DNA of 53,326 bases from Nonomuraea basaltis (GTDB lineage Bacteria; Actinomycetota; Actinomycetes; Streptosporangiales; Streptosporangiaceae), in NCBI RefSeq assembly GCF_005893125.1, contig NZ_VCJS01000077.1, positions 1-53,326 on the forward strand, written 5' to 3'. A program made the translations under genes and the position numbers. Shown in pieces: positions 1-8,174 of this stretch. Under the pieces are notes generated by a model that made no database searches, had not been told where the DNA came from, and was given only the letters and a program-made list of their open reading frames with translations. How positions within the stretch are numbered: the stretch's first letter is position 1; every line of letters begins with the position of its first letter.

Positions 1-122
1 TCTGCGACTCGGCAGCCGAGGTGGCCTACACCGGCGACACCAACTCCATCAGCGTGCAGGGCAGATCAGGCAAGGAACTCTCCGTGGGAATCGCCGGCGC
101 CAAGTGCCTGGCACACCCGTGA
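1..122 (+). CDS. C-terminal end of an unidentified, probably secreted protein (partial)
   Basis: The first reading frame on the plus strand runs open from the window edge to a TGA at 120-122 and gives about 39 residues ending in GAKCLAHP. Two cysteines lie about 35 residues apart, and the composition is small and polar, which would suit an exported disulfide-containing domain. That is inference; the start and most of the gene lie outside the window. It converges with the next gene after a gap of 11 bases. Confidence 0.5.
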   Translation, partial: CDSAAEVAYTGDTNSISVQGRSGKELSVGIAGAKCLAHP

Positions 123-133
123 ATCGCGACCTG

Positions 134-559
134 TCAGCCCTTGATCGCTTCGGTGAGCCGGGCGACAAAGCTCTGCTCGGCTGAGGAGATCCCCTTGGCG
201 GCGTCGGAGACCTTGACGGCGATCTCGATCAGCCACTGTCCGTAGGCATGGACGTCGTCTTCAGTGCCCTTGGCGCGAAGCACGGCGATGGCCACCGGTG
301 CCTTGGCGAGCGCATCAGCGATCGCTTCGTCCGGGTCCGAACCGATAGTCTCGCCCTCAGGGGTGCGTGCGGCGAGTTCCCTGATGAACTCGCTGTCGTA
401 CTGCTCGGCCTCCACGAGCACCTTGCCGCCGGCGTAGAGCTCCTGGGCGGTTCCGATGATGCCGTCGTTCTCGGCGAGCATGGCCGCCCATGCCACCTGC
501 CGTGGTACGTGAAGCAGTTGGTTGAGCTCATCCTCGGTGAATACCGACAGGTCTGTCAT
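134..559 (-). CDS. Small conserved protein of unknown function, 141 aa
   Basis: The frame could open further upstream at 676, but the start at 559 (MTDLSVFTEDELN) is preferred. It has a GAGGG ribosome binding site a few bases upstream, and the residues before it are low-complexity and proline-rich. The protein is acidic and looks all-helical, with no signal peptide or membrane segment. The pattern of an N-terminal 'HVPRQVAWAAMLAENDG' helix followed by a long acidic helical body suggests a small soluble helical bundle. I do not recognise a named family and give no function. It sits alone between the end of a secreted protein and the catabolic cluster. Confidence 0.7.
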   Translation of the reverse strand: MTDLSVFTEDELNQLLHVPRQVAWAAMLAENDGIIGTAQELYAGGKVLVEAEQYDSEFIRELAARTPEGETIGSDPDEAIADALAKAPVAIAVLRAKGTEDDVHAYGQWLIEIAVKVSDAAKGISSAEQSFVARLTEAIKG

Positions 560-724
560 GGCCCACCCTCTTCGCGCGGAATGTAGTTGCGATGATGATC
601 GCATAGCGTCGGGCCCCGCAGGTTCGACGAGCGGCACGGGTGGAGCGACGGCGGGGCGTTCGACTATCCCGCACACGCCCCGCCGGGCCCATCTCCGTAC
701 CGTCCCACCGCTACACCAAAGTGC

Positions 725-1684
725 TCAGAGCTTGAGCAACCTCTCGGCGTTCAGGTGGCTGATCTTGGCCCGGTCGGACTCGCTGATCGGGGCGGTGTCC
801 AGGAAGGCCGCCGCCTCGGCGATGTCCTCGAAGGGGTAGTCGCTGCCGAACAGGATGTGGTCGGCGCCGAGGGCCAGCATGGCGCACAACAGGGGCGGGG
901 CCGAGCAGACGCCGCTGGTGGTGATGTAGAGGTTGCGGCGCAGGTACGCCGAAGGCTTGCCCAGGGCCAGCTCGATGCCGTGGTGGTTGTGGAAGCCCCA
1001 GCGCGAGTCCAGCCGCCAGAGCGCGTACGGCAAGCCCTCGCCCATGTGTCCCAGCAGGAGTTTCGCGTTGGGGAAGTCGTCGAAGACGCCGCCGAAGATC
1101 AGGCGCAGCGCGTGCGCGGCGGTGTCGGTGCCCCAGCTCCACATGGGCCCGATGAGCTCGGGATGGCCCGACAACACGTGCGGGACGTCGAAGCCGTTGG
1201 CCGGGTGCAGGTACAGCGGCACGTCCAGCCCTTCAGCGTGCTCCCACACCGCGCGCAGCGACGGATCGTCCAGGTACCGGCCCTGGGTGTGCGCGTTGAC
1301 CAGCGCGCCGCGCAGGCCGAGCTGGGTGACGGCGCGCTCCAGCTCTTTGGCGGCCGCCTGCGGATCCTGCAACGGCAGGGCCGCGAAGCCGGCGAAGCGC
1401 GTGGGGTGCTCCGCGATGACGCCGGCGAGGAAGTCGTTCACCGCCGCCGCCCGCGACGCCGCGACCGCCGGGTCGGCCTCGGCCTGGATGCCGGGCGAGT
1501 TGAGGGACAGCACCTGGACGTCGACGCCTGCCGCGTCCATCGCCGACAGGCGCTCGTCTGTGAGGTCCAGCAGCCGCCGCGAGGCCTCCCGCCACGCTTC
1601 GGGCCGGGCGACCGAGGACGTGCCCGCTCCATAGGCGACCAGTTCCTCGGTGACGAAGTGCTCCTCCAGGCCGATCTTGCGCAT
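725..1684 (-). CDS. Amidohydrolase-family aromatic decarboxylase (gamma-resorcylate decarboxylase type)
   Basis: A 319-residue protein of the ACMSD-type amidohydrolase family, which removes the carboxyl group of hydroxylated aromatic acids using one divalent metal. Visible metal motifs are E-x-H at residues 7-9 (KIGLEEHF), His in LYLHPANG, His in LLGHMGEGLP and Asp in FGSDYPFED. The N-terminal KIGLEEHF is characteristic of gamma-resorcylate (2,6-dihydroxybenzoate) and 5-carboxyvanillate decarboxylases. The start at 1684 follows GGGAGG by 7 bases; an in-frame ATG at 1720 lacks such a site. It diverges from a hydroxylase, transporter, maleylacetate reductase and hydroxyquinol dioxygenase. Known chemistry then gives gamma-resorcylate to resorcinol as its most likely step. 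The exact substrate is inferred from context. Confidence 0.85.
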   Translation of the reverse strand: MRKIGLEEHFVTEELVAYGAGTSSVARPEAWREASRRLLDLTDERLSAMDAAGVDVQVLSLNSPGIQAEADPAVAASRAAAVNDFLAGVIAEHPTRFAGFAALPLQDPQAAAKELERAVTQLGLRGALVNAHTQGRYLDDPSLRAVWEHAEGLDVPLYLHPANGFDVPHVLSGHPELIGPMWSWGTDTAAHALRLIFGGVFDDFPNAKLLLGHMGEGLPYALWRLDSRWGFHNHHGIELALGKPSAYLRRNLYITTSGVCSAPPLLCAMLALGADHILFGSDYPFEDIAEAAAFLDTAPISESDRAKISHLNAERLLKL

Positions 1685-1714
1685 TCGCGTGCCTCCCGGC
1701 TGCTCGAGTGTTTT

Positions 1715-1744
1715 CATCATTGTGCATTGACTTCATTAATGATG
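1715..1744. promoter_or_regulatory. Inverted repeat in the divergent promoter of the resorcylate genes
   Basis: CATCATT (1715-1721) and AATGATG (1738-1744) form perfect 7-base arms 16 bases apart. Inside the second half lies a full palindrome CATTAATG (1734-1741). The element sits between the decarboxylase start (1684) and the hydroxylase start (1812), in an AT-richer patch of very GC-rich DNA. It is a good operator candidate for the IclR-type regulator at 6700-7605. Binding is inferred. Confidence 0.5.
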
Positions 1745-1811
1745 GAAAGTACGTTGACCGCATGTCAAGCTCACAACGCTGTTTCCGCGTGGTGACCGGA
1801 GGTCAGAGGCC

Positions 1812-3368
1812 ATGAACGCCGATGTCGCAGTGGTGGGATACGGGCCGGTCGGGATGGTGACGGCCGCCCTGCTGGCACAGGCCGGGCACCGGGTCGTCGT
1901 GCTGGAGCGGTACGCCGGGCTGTACAACCTGCCCCGCGCCGCGATCTTCGACGACGAGACCATGCGCACGCTGGACAAGCTCGGCGTGGCGCAGGAACTG
2001 CTGCCCAAGGTGCACGTGCAGCGCACCTACGAATGGTGCGACGCCGACGGCGAGCTGCTCATCGATGTCGACTTCGCCGAGGTCGGCCGCAGCGGCTGGG
2101 CCGAGTGGTACATGATGTACCAGCCCGACCTCGAGGAGGCGCTCGATCGCGTCTGCCGCGGCTTTCCCCACGTGGAGATCAGGCACGGGACACCGGTGAC
2201 CGGGCTGGAGCAGACCGAGTCCGGTGTCATCCTCACCGTCGAGGGCGGCGGCACCGTCTCGGCGCGCCACGTCGTGGCGTGCGACGGCGGCAACAGCCTC
2301 GTCCGCCAGGCGCTCGGCGTCGACCAGGACGACTACGGGTTCTCCGAGCCGTGGCTGGTCTGCGACTTCCGGCTGCGCCGCGCCGTCGAGCTGCCGATGG
2401 CGCGGCAGGTCGGCGATCCCCGGCAGCCCACCTCGATCATCTCGCTCGGGCCGGTGCACCACCGGTTCAGCTTCATGCTCGACTCGGAGGACGACTTCGC
2501 GGTCCAGCGCGACCCCGAGCTGGTGTGGGCACGGGTCGCGGCGTACCTCGGCCCGGAGGACGCCGACCTCATCAGGGTGGCCACCTATACCTTCCGCTCG
2601 CTGATCGCACGCAGGTGGCGGGTCGGGCGGGCTCTGCTCGCCGGGGACGCCGCGCACCAGATGCCCCCGTTCCTCGGGCAGGGCATGTGCTCGGGCATCC
2701 GGGACGCGCAGAACCTGGCCTTCAAGCTGGACCTGGTCCTGACCGGGCGGGCGGGGGAGGAACTGCTCGACAGCTACCAGGTCGAGCGGGAGCCGCACGT
2801 GCGCGCGGTCGTCGAGAAGGGGATCGAGCTCGGCCGACTGCAGACGATTCGCGACCCGGAGCGAGCCGCCGTACGCAACCAGGAGCTGCTTGCCCGGCGG
2901 GCTCAGGGGCGGCAGCAGGAGAAGATCCGCTTTCCCGGCCTGGCGTCCGGCTTCCTGGCGCGGACCTCGACGGCCGGGCGGGGAGAGCTGTCGGTCCAAG
3001 GCGTGATCGACGACGGGGCTCGCCGTGGACGCTTCGACGAGATCGCCGGCCACGGGTTCCGCCTGCTGGTGACCGAAGCGGTGCGCCGGGAGCTCGACGG
3101 CGAAGTCGCCGCGCTGGAGGCGGCCGGCGTGCGCGTCGTGGCGCTGACCTGGCAGCCTGTCACCGGCGGCGATGTCGTGTCCGACGTGGACGGCACGTAC
3201 CGCGAATGGTTCGCCGAGCATGACTGCGCGGCCGTCGCCGTCCGCCCCGACTTCTACGTCTACGGCACCGCCCGCGACGCGGCGGCCGCCCTGGATCTCG
3301 CCCGGGAGCTCGTCGGCGCCCTCAGCGCCGGGACGGCCGTACCAGCAGGCGCATCCCACAGCCTCTGA
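1812..3368 (+). CDS. FAD-dependent aromatic hydroxylase (MhpA-like; probable resorcinol hydroxylase)
   Basis: A 518-residue single-component flavoprotein monooxygenase. It shows the dinucleotide fold GYGPVG near residue 10, the DG motif (CDGGNSLVRQ, about residue 158) and the GD motif (LLAGDAAHQMPPFLGQG, about residue 280). A C-terminal thioredoxin-like domain ends in VRPDFYVYG. This is the architecture of MhpA, resorcinol and phenol hydroxylases, which add one oxygen to the ring with NAD(P)H. In this operon the expected step is resorcinol to hydroxyquinol. The start has GGAGG 9 bases upstream. It is the first gene of a four-gene plus-strand operon, with a 43-base gap to the transporter. Related 3-(3-hydroxyphenyl)propionate hydroxylase activity is the main alternative. 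Confidence 0.85.
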   Translation: MNADVAVVGYGPVGMVTAALLAQAGHRVVVLERYAGLYNLPRAAIFDDETMRTLDKLGVAQELLPKVHVQRTYEWCDADGELLIDVDFAEVGRSGWAEWYMMYQPDLEEALDRVCRGFPHVEIRHGTPVTGLEQTESGVILTVEGGGTVSARHVVACDGGNSLVRQALGVDQDDYGFSEPWLVCDFRLRRAVELPMARQVGDPRQPTSIISLGPVHHRFSFMLDSEDDFAVQRDPELVWARVAAYLGPEDADLIRVATYTFRSLIARRWRVGRALLAGDAAHQMPPFLGQGMCSGIRDAQNLAFKLDLVLTGRAGEELLDSYQVEREPHVRAVVEKGIELGRLQTIRDPERAAVRNQELLARRAQGRQQEKIRFPGLASGFLARTSTAGRGELSVQGVIDDGARRGRFDEIAGHGFRLLVTEAVRRELDGEVAALEAAGVRVVALTWQPVTGGDVVSDVDGTYREWFAEHDCAAVAVRPDFYVYGTARDAAAALDLARELVGALSAGTAVPAGASHSL

Positions 3369-3411
3369 TCTCCACAACACCCCCATCCTGCGACGAACGG
3401 CTGGAGCGGCC

Positions 3412-4671
3412 ATGCAGTCCAACCCCACAACCGCCCGACGGACGCTTTCCGAAAAGACCATGCTCATCGTGGTCGCGATCTTCGCGGCACTGGAGGGCTA
3501 CGACCTCGCCTGTTACGGCGTCACGGTGCCCTCGATGCTCGCCGACCGGAACATGGGCGGCGACCCGGCCACGGCGGGCACGGTCGGATCCCTGGTGGCC
3601 GTCGGCATGATGATCGGCGCCGCCCTCGCCGGCGCGGCGATCGGCCGCCTCGGTCCGCGCCGGCTGCTGCTGGCCGGGGCCGGAGTGTTCTCCGCCGGCA
3701 TGCTCGCGTGCGCCGTGGCGCCCGGCTTCGCCGTTTTCGGCGCGGCGCGCCTGCTCGTCGGAGTGGGGCTCGGGGTGGTGCTGCCGACCCTGACCGCGTA
3801 CGTGGCGGACCTGTCCGACCCTGGGCGGCGCAGCCGGAACGTCGGGCTCATGATGTCGGGGTACGCCCTCGGCGCCCTCATGGCGCCGCTGCTGGGCGCG
3901 GGACTGCTGCCGTACGCGTCGTGGCACTGGATCTACGTCATCGGCGCGGCACCCGCCCTGGTGCTGCTCCCGTTCGCCGCGCGGATCCTCCCGGAGAGTC
4001 CCGTCCACGCCGATCGCAGCGCCCGGCGCGCGGAACGGCGCAACGACATGTTCGGCCTGCGACCTCTGCTGGCCCCCGGGACGCGCACGGTGACCGTGCT
4101 GTTCTGGGTGGCGTCCTTCTGCGGGCTGCTGCTGGTCTTCGGCATCAGCACCTGGCTGCCCACCATCATGAGGAACAGCGGCTACTCGCTCGGCTCCGCG
4201 CTGCTGCAGACCGCCGCGATGTGGGTGGGCGCGGGGCTCGGCATGATCGCCGGAGGGCGGATCGCCGACGGGATCGGGATCAAGCCGGTCGTGTCCACCG
4301 CCTTCCTCGTCGGATCGATCAGCCTGATCGCGATGAGCATGCGGCCGGCGATCGTGCTGCTGTTCCTGCTGATGTTCGTCAGCGGGCTGGGGTTCATCGG
4401 CTCGCAGGTGATGACCAACGCCTTCATCGTCAGCCGGTATCCAGAGGACGTCCGGGGAGCCGGGATCGGCTGGGCGCTGTCGGTCGGGCGGCTCGGCGCC
4501 ATCCTGGGCCCCTCCATGGGCGGCTGGATCCTCTCGTCGCAGCTCGGCGTGGAGTGGAACTTCTACCTGTTCGCGATCCCCGGCCTGATCGGCGCGACGG
4601 CGGTCGCGCTCGTGCCCCTGGTTCGCGCCGCCCGCGGCGCCCACCAGGCTGTGCCGGAGGGTGCGAGATGA
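3412..4671 (+). CDS. MFS aromatic acid transporter (AAHS type)
   Basis: A 419-residue inner-membrane protein with about 12 hydrophobic segments. It has the MFS loop 2-3 signature (GRLGPRRLLLAG) and an N-terminal segment GYDLACYGVTVPSM, similar to the DGxD region of PcaK/BenK-type aromatic acid:proton symporters. The start at 3412 follows GGAG; longer in-frame openings at 3172 lie inside the hydroxylase gene and are not needed. Its TGA overlaps the ATG of maleylacetate reductase (ATGA), indicating translational coupling. Context suggests uptake of the acid consumed by the decarboxylase, probably gamma-resorcylate. The substrate is inference. Confidence 0.85.
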   Translation: MQSNPTTARRTLSEKTMLIVVAIFAALEGYDLACYGVTVPSMLADRNMGGDPATAGTVGSLVAVGMMIGAALAGAAIGRLGPRRLLLAGAGVFSAGMLACAVAPGFAVFGAARLLVGVGLGVVLPTLTAYVADLSDPGRRSRNVGLMMSGYALGALMAPLLGAGLLPYASWHWIYVIGAAPALVLLPFAARILPESPVHADRSARRAERRNDMFGLRPLLAPGTRTVTVLFWVASFCGLLLVFGISTWLPTIMRNSGYSLGSALLQTAAMWVGAGLGMIAGGRIADGIGIKPVVSTAFLVGSISLIAMSMRPAIVLLFLLMFVSGLGFIGSQVMTNAFIVSRYPEDVRGAGIGWALSVGRLGAILGPSMGGWILSSQLGVEWNFYLFAIPGLIGATAVALVPLVRAARGAHQAVPEGAR

Positions 4672-5747
4672 GGGACTTCACCTACGAGACGCCCGCGGTC
4701 CGCATCGTCTTCGGCACGGGATGCGCCGAGCGGGCGCTGGCCGAGGAGATCGGGCGGCTCGGGGCGCGCCGCCTGCTCATCGTGACCACGCCGCGCACCG
4801 CCCCGCTCGCCGCGACGCTGGCCAAGCCGCTGCCGATCGTGGCCACCTTCGACGGCGTACGACCGCACGTGCCCGTGGACACGGTGGACCGCGCGGTCGC
4901 GCTGGCGACGCGGGCCGGCGCGGACGCGCTACTGAGCGTCGGGGGTGGCTCCACGACGGGCACGGCCAAGGCGATCGCGCTACGCATGTCGCTGCCCATC
5001 GTGGCCGTGCCCACCACGTACGCCGGTTCCGAGGTGACCCCCGTCTGGGGCACGACCGAGGGCGCCCGCAAGACCACGGGCCGGTCCCCGGCCGTCGTGC
5101 CGAAGACCGTGCTGTACGACCCGGCCCTGACCATGACGCTGCCCGCGGCGATGACGGCCGCCAGCGCGATGAACGCGATGGCGCACTGCGTCGAGGCGTT
5201 CTACGCGCCCGGCGCCAATCCGATCACCGATCTCGTCGCCACCGAGGGCGTCCGGGTCATCGCCGGCGCGCTGCCCGCCGCCGTGGCCGACCCCGCCGGA
5301 GTGGCCGGGCGCAGCGGTTTGCTGTACGGCGCCTACCTGGCCGGGTCGGCGTTCGCCGGCGCGGGGTCCGGTCTGCATCACAAGATCTGTCACGTGCTCG
5401 GCGGGGCGTTCGACCTGCCGCACGCCGAGACCCACACGGTGCTGCTTCCCCACGTGGCGGCCTTCAACGAGTCCGCGGTGCCCGCCCTGCGCACGCGGGT
5501 GGCTCCGGCCCTCGGCGCGGACGACGTCGCCGGCGGGCTGAACCGGCTCGCGGCCCGGATCGGCGCGCCCATGTCGCTGGCGCAGATCGGGCTGGCGGAG
5601 GACGATCTGGACGTGGCCGTACGGCTCGTGCTGGAGAAGGATCTCAGCGACAACCCCCGGCACGTGGGAGAGCCCGAGATACGCGGGATCCTGCGCGACG
5701 CCCTGTACGGTGGCTTCCCGGCCGCGACACGAGGAGGATCGGGATGA
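4668..5747 (+). CDS. Maleylacetate reductase (iron-containing alcohol dehydrogenase family)
   Basis: 359 residues. Key segments are the NAD-binding GGGSTTGTAKAIAL, the diagnostic PTTYAGSEVTPVWG, and the metal-region HHKICHVLGGAFDLPHAETH. These match maleylacetate reductases, which reduce maleylacetate to 3-oxoadipate with NAD(P)H. The start ATG overlaps the transporter stop and its own stop overlaps the next start (ATGA both times), so the four genes form a tight operon. The next gene makes maleylacetate from hydroxyquinol, which supports the assignment. 3-oxoadipate would then feed the central beta-ketoadipate route, whose genes are not in this window. Confidence 0.92.
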   Translation: MRDFTYETPAVRIVFGTGCAERALAEEIGRLGARRLLIVTTPRTAPLAATLAKPLPIVATFDGVRPHVPVDTVDRAVALATRAGADALLSVGGGSTTGTAKAIALRMSLPIVAVPTTYAGSEVTPVWGTTEGARKTTGRSPAVVPKTVLYDPALTMTLPAAMTAASAMNAMAHCVEAFYAPGANPITDLVATEGVRVIAGALPAAVADPAGVAGRSGLLYGAYLAGSAFAGAGSGLHHKICHVLGGAFDLPHAETHTVLLPHVAAFNESAVPALRTRVAPALGADDVAGGLNRLAARIGAPMSLAQIGLAEDDLDVAVRLVLEKDLSDNPRHVGEPEIRGILRDALYGGFPAATRGGSG

Positions 5748-6670
5748 ACGCGACCACCCAGCCGGACGACCCCGCCCGCTTGCCCACGGCCGACCGGGCG
5801 CTCACCGATCGGGTGCTGGCCAGCTTCGACGCGGCCCCCTCCGCCCGGCTCCGCGAGGTCATGCGCGGCCTGGTGGCTCATCTGCACGCCTTCGCCTCCG
5901 ACGTGCGGCTGACCGAGGAGGAGTGGGCCACCGCGGTCTCGTTCCTCACCCGGGCGGGCCAGATCAGCGACGACCGGCGCCAGGAGTTGATCCTGCTCTC
6001 CGACGTGCTGGGCCTGTCCATGCTCGTCGTCGGGATCAACCACGAGGTGAGCGCGGCCGCGACCGCCTCCACCGTGGTCGGCCCGTTCTTCGTCGAGAAC
6101 GCGCCCGAGTTCGCCGACGGCGACGACATCTCCGGTGGCGCCGCCGGAGAGCCGTGCTTCTACTCCGGGCGGATTCTCTCGGCGACGGGAGCGCCCATCC
6201 CGGACGCGCGGATCGACGTCTGGCACTCCGACGACGACGGCAACTACGACGTGCAGTATCCGGAGCTCGACGGGGCCCAGGGCCGGGGACGCCTGCGGTC
6301 CGGCGCCGACGGCGGCTACCGGTTCTCCTCGGTGCTGCCGGTGCCGTACCCGATCCCGCACGACGGGCCGGTGGGAGAGCTGCTCGACGCCGCGAAACGC
6401 GACTCGATGCGGCCGGCGCACGTGCACTTCAGGGTGAGCGCCCCCGGCTTCGCCACGCTCACCACCCATGTCTTCGTGGCAGGCGATCCGTACCTCGGCT
6501 CGGACGCCGTCTTCGGGGAGACGGACTCGCTGGTGCGGACCTTCGCGCGGCACGACCCCGGCCCCGCTCCCGGCGGGCGGGTCCTCGACAGGGCCTTCTC
6601 CACCATGGAATTCGACTTCGTGCTGGACGTGGCTCGCACGCCGGATCGGGGCGCCGGGCGATCCGTATAG
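5744..6670 (+). CDS. Hydroxyquinol 1,2-dioxygenase (intradiol)
   Basis: 308 residues: an N-terminal helical dimerisation domain (about 20-100) followed by the intradiol beta-sandwich. The four non-heme Fe(III) ligands can be placed at Tyr168 (DGNYDVQ), Tyr202 (PVPYPIPHDGP), His226 and His228 (RPAHVHF). The flanking VVGPFFVENAPEF and RIDVWHSDDDGNYD segments are typical of hydroxyquinol rather than catechol enzymes. It cleaves 1,2,4-trihydroxybenzene between the adjacent hydroxyls to maleylacetate. GAGGAGG precedes the ATG, which overlaps the reductase stop. The IclR gene starts 29 bases downstream on the same strand. Confidence 0.92.
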   Translation: MNATTQPDDPARLPTADRALTDRVLASFDAAPSARLREVMRGLVAHLHAFASDVRLTEEEWATAVSFLTRAGQISDDRRQELILLSDVLGLSMLVVGINHEVSAAATASTVVGPFFVENAPEFADGDDISGGAAGEPCFYSGRILSATGAPIPDARIDVWHSDDDGNYDVQYPELDGAQGRGRLRSGADGGYRFSSVLPVPYPIPHDGPVGELLDAAKRDSMRPAHVHFRVSAPGFATLTTHVFVAGDPYLGSDAVFGETDSLVRTFARHDPGPAPGGRVLDRAFSTMEFDFVLDVARTPDRGAGRSV

Positions 6671-6699
6671 TCTTCGGCGTATGAGGGGACCACTTTCGC

Positions 6700-7605
6700 G
6701 TGGGGCAGGGCGTTTTGGCGTTGGATGACCACCAGCATGCCGACGACGACGGCGCCGAGGAGAGCTCAGGCCCGTCCCCGTCCCCGTCCCGTCAGGGCAT
6801 CCAGTCGGTCGAGATCGCGATGACGGTGCTGCTGGCCCTGGAGCAGAATGCCGGGCCGGCGAGTCTGACGCAGGTCGCGGCGCTCAGCGGCATGCAACCC
6901 AGCAAGGTGCACCGATACCTGGTGAGCCTGAGCCGGGTCGGACTGGTCTCCCAGTCGCCCAGCTCCGGCCTGTACGACCTGGGCCCGGCGATGCGGCGGC
7001 TCGGCGCGGAGGCGCTGCGCAGGATGGACGAGGTCGGCCTGGCCTCGGAATACCTGCCAGGCCTGCGCGACCGGACCAAGCACGCGGTCAACCTGGCGGT
7101 GTGGGGCGACCACGGCCCGGTGATCGTCCGCTGGGACTACGGCTCCTACGCGCTGCCCATCACCGTACGGGTGGGCGCGACGCTCCCCGTTCTTGCCTCC
7201 TCGGTCGGCCGCGTCTACCTGACCCACCTGCCCAAGACGCTGACCGACCCGGTCATCCGCGCCCAGGATGCCACGTTCGAGCAGCGGCTCACCGACGAGG
7301 ACATCGAGGGCATCAAGGCCGGCGTGCGTCGCGACGGCGTCGCCATCACCTCGGGTGGCGTGATCCCGGGGGTCACCTCCGTGGCCGCCCCCGTGTTCAC
7401 CACCGGGCAGTCGCTGCCGCTTGCGGTCGCGATCGCCCTGCCCGCGCGGGCCGCGACGCAGGCCGTGCTGCGCACCGTGACCGCCGAATTGCTCGAGACC
7501 ACCAAGGCGATGTCCGTCGAGCTGGGACACCACGCCCCCGAGCCGGCCGCCTCCACCGGCCGGACGCCGGCGAAGACCGGCCGGCCCGCGAAGCATCGCC
7601 CCTGA
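6700..7605 (+). CDS. IclR-family transcriptional regulator
   Basis: 301 residues. After an acidic, Ser/Pro-rich leader comes a winged helix-turn-helix (SLTQVAALSGMQPSKVHRYLVSLSRVGLV) and then the IclR effector domain (HAVNLAVWGDHGPVIVRWD through the conserved SVGRVYLTHL). IclR proteins bind small aromatic or organic acids. This one most likely controls the adjoining resorcylate genes through the divergent region near 1715-1744. The start is GTG with GAGGGG 11 bases upstream; TTG at 6721 is a possible alternative. A C-terminal basic tail (TPAKTGRPAKHRP) is unusual and probably disordered. Confidence 0.88.
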   Translation: MGQGVLALDDHQHADDDGAEESSGPSPSPSRQGIQSVEIAMTVLLALEQNAGPASLTQVAALSGMQPSKVHRYLVSLSRVGLVSQSPSSGLYDLGPAMRRLGAEALRRMDEVGLASEYLPGLRDRTKHAVNLAVWGDHGPVIVRWDYGSYALPITVRVGATLPVLASSVGRVYLTHLPKTLTDPVIRAQDATFEQRLTDEDIEGIKAGVRRDGVAITSGGVIPGVTSVAAPVFTTGQSLPLAVAIALPARAATQAVLRTVTAELLETTKAMSVELGHHAPEPAASTGRTPAKTGRPAKHRP

Positions 7606-7702
7606 GAGATCCCCGCCGATCCCGGCCGGGCGGGCGCCGTGGCGAGGATCCGGACGGCTCGCCGAATCGAGCGCATCAGTGTCTTGGCCCGGCGGTGAGA
7701 GT

Positions 7703-7727
7703 GCCGCTCGCCCACGTGGGCGGCGGC
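7703..7727. terminator. Strong hairpin between convergent genes
   Basis: A perfect 14-base palindrome CGCCCACGTGGGCG (7709-7722) is extended by GCCGC on the left and GCGGC on the right, with one bulged T. This makes arms of about 12 pairs. It lies between the IclR stop (7605, plus) and the MerR stop (7743, minus), so it could end transcription from both sides. There is no T-run, as is common in GC-rich actinomycetes. Confidence 0.5.
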
Positions 7728-7742
7728 TCGCCAGTGGCGACA

Positions 7743-8147
7743 CTAGCCGGGCGCGGGCGGGATGTGTGCCGCGATCCGCTCGCGGGCGTGCTCGCATTCG
7801 GCGAAGCTGTGCGGGCAGGCCAGGGCATGCTCGATGAGCTCCTTGGCCGCGCGTGCCCGCGAGATGCGTCTTTCCAGCTCCGCGACCTGGCGGTGCAACA
7901 GGTCCCGGTGATCCATCGGGTTGGGCGTGGACAGGAGCGCGCGCAGTTCCCCCAGGGTGAATCCGGCTTCCTTGCCCATACGGATCAGCGCCACCCGCTC
8001 CAGATCAGCGTGCCCGTAACTCCGCTGGCCGCCCGCCCGCCGGGCCGGCCGGAGCAGGCCCGCGCTCTCCCAGTGCCGCAGCACATGCGTGGGCAGACCG
8101 AACCGTTGGGCCAGCTCGCCGATCGTCAGGTCGTCGCTTGACTTCAT
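7743..8147 (-). CDS. MerR-family transcriptional regulator
   Basis: 134 residues: an N-terminal winged helix (TIGELAQRFGLPTHVLRHWESAGLLRPARRAGGQRSYGHADL) and a long dimerisation helix. It ends in ALACPHSFAECEHARERI, with two cysteines and histidines that could bind a metal or serve as a redox switch. The HWESAGLL version of the usual YYE motif is found in the TipA/HspR-like side of the family. It is divergent from the metallo-beta-lactamase-fold gene with only 27 bases between start codons, so the two are probably co-regulated. There is no clear ribosome binding site; the transcript may be leaderless. The effector is unknown. Confidence 0.88.
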   Translation of the reverse strand: MKSSDDLTIGELAQRFGLPTHVLRHWESAGLLRPARRAGGQRSYGHADLERVALIRMGKEAGFTLGELRALLSTPNPMDHRDLLHRQVAELERRISRARAAKELIEHALACPHSFAECEHARERIAAHIPPAPG

Positions 8148-8174
8148 CCATACATTAACCGGCACCGTGGCGGC

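Noticed and set aside
1803..3467. A 554-codon minus-strand frame opposite the FAD hydroxylase
   Set aside because: The plus strand carries unmistakable flavoprotein motifs and a good ribosome site; the antisense frame has no motif.
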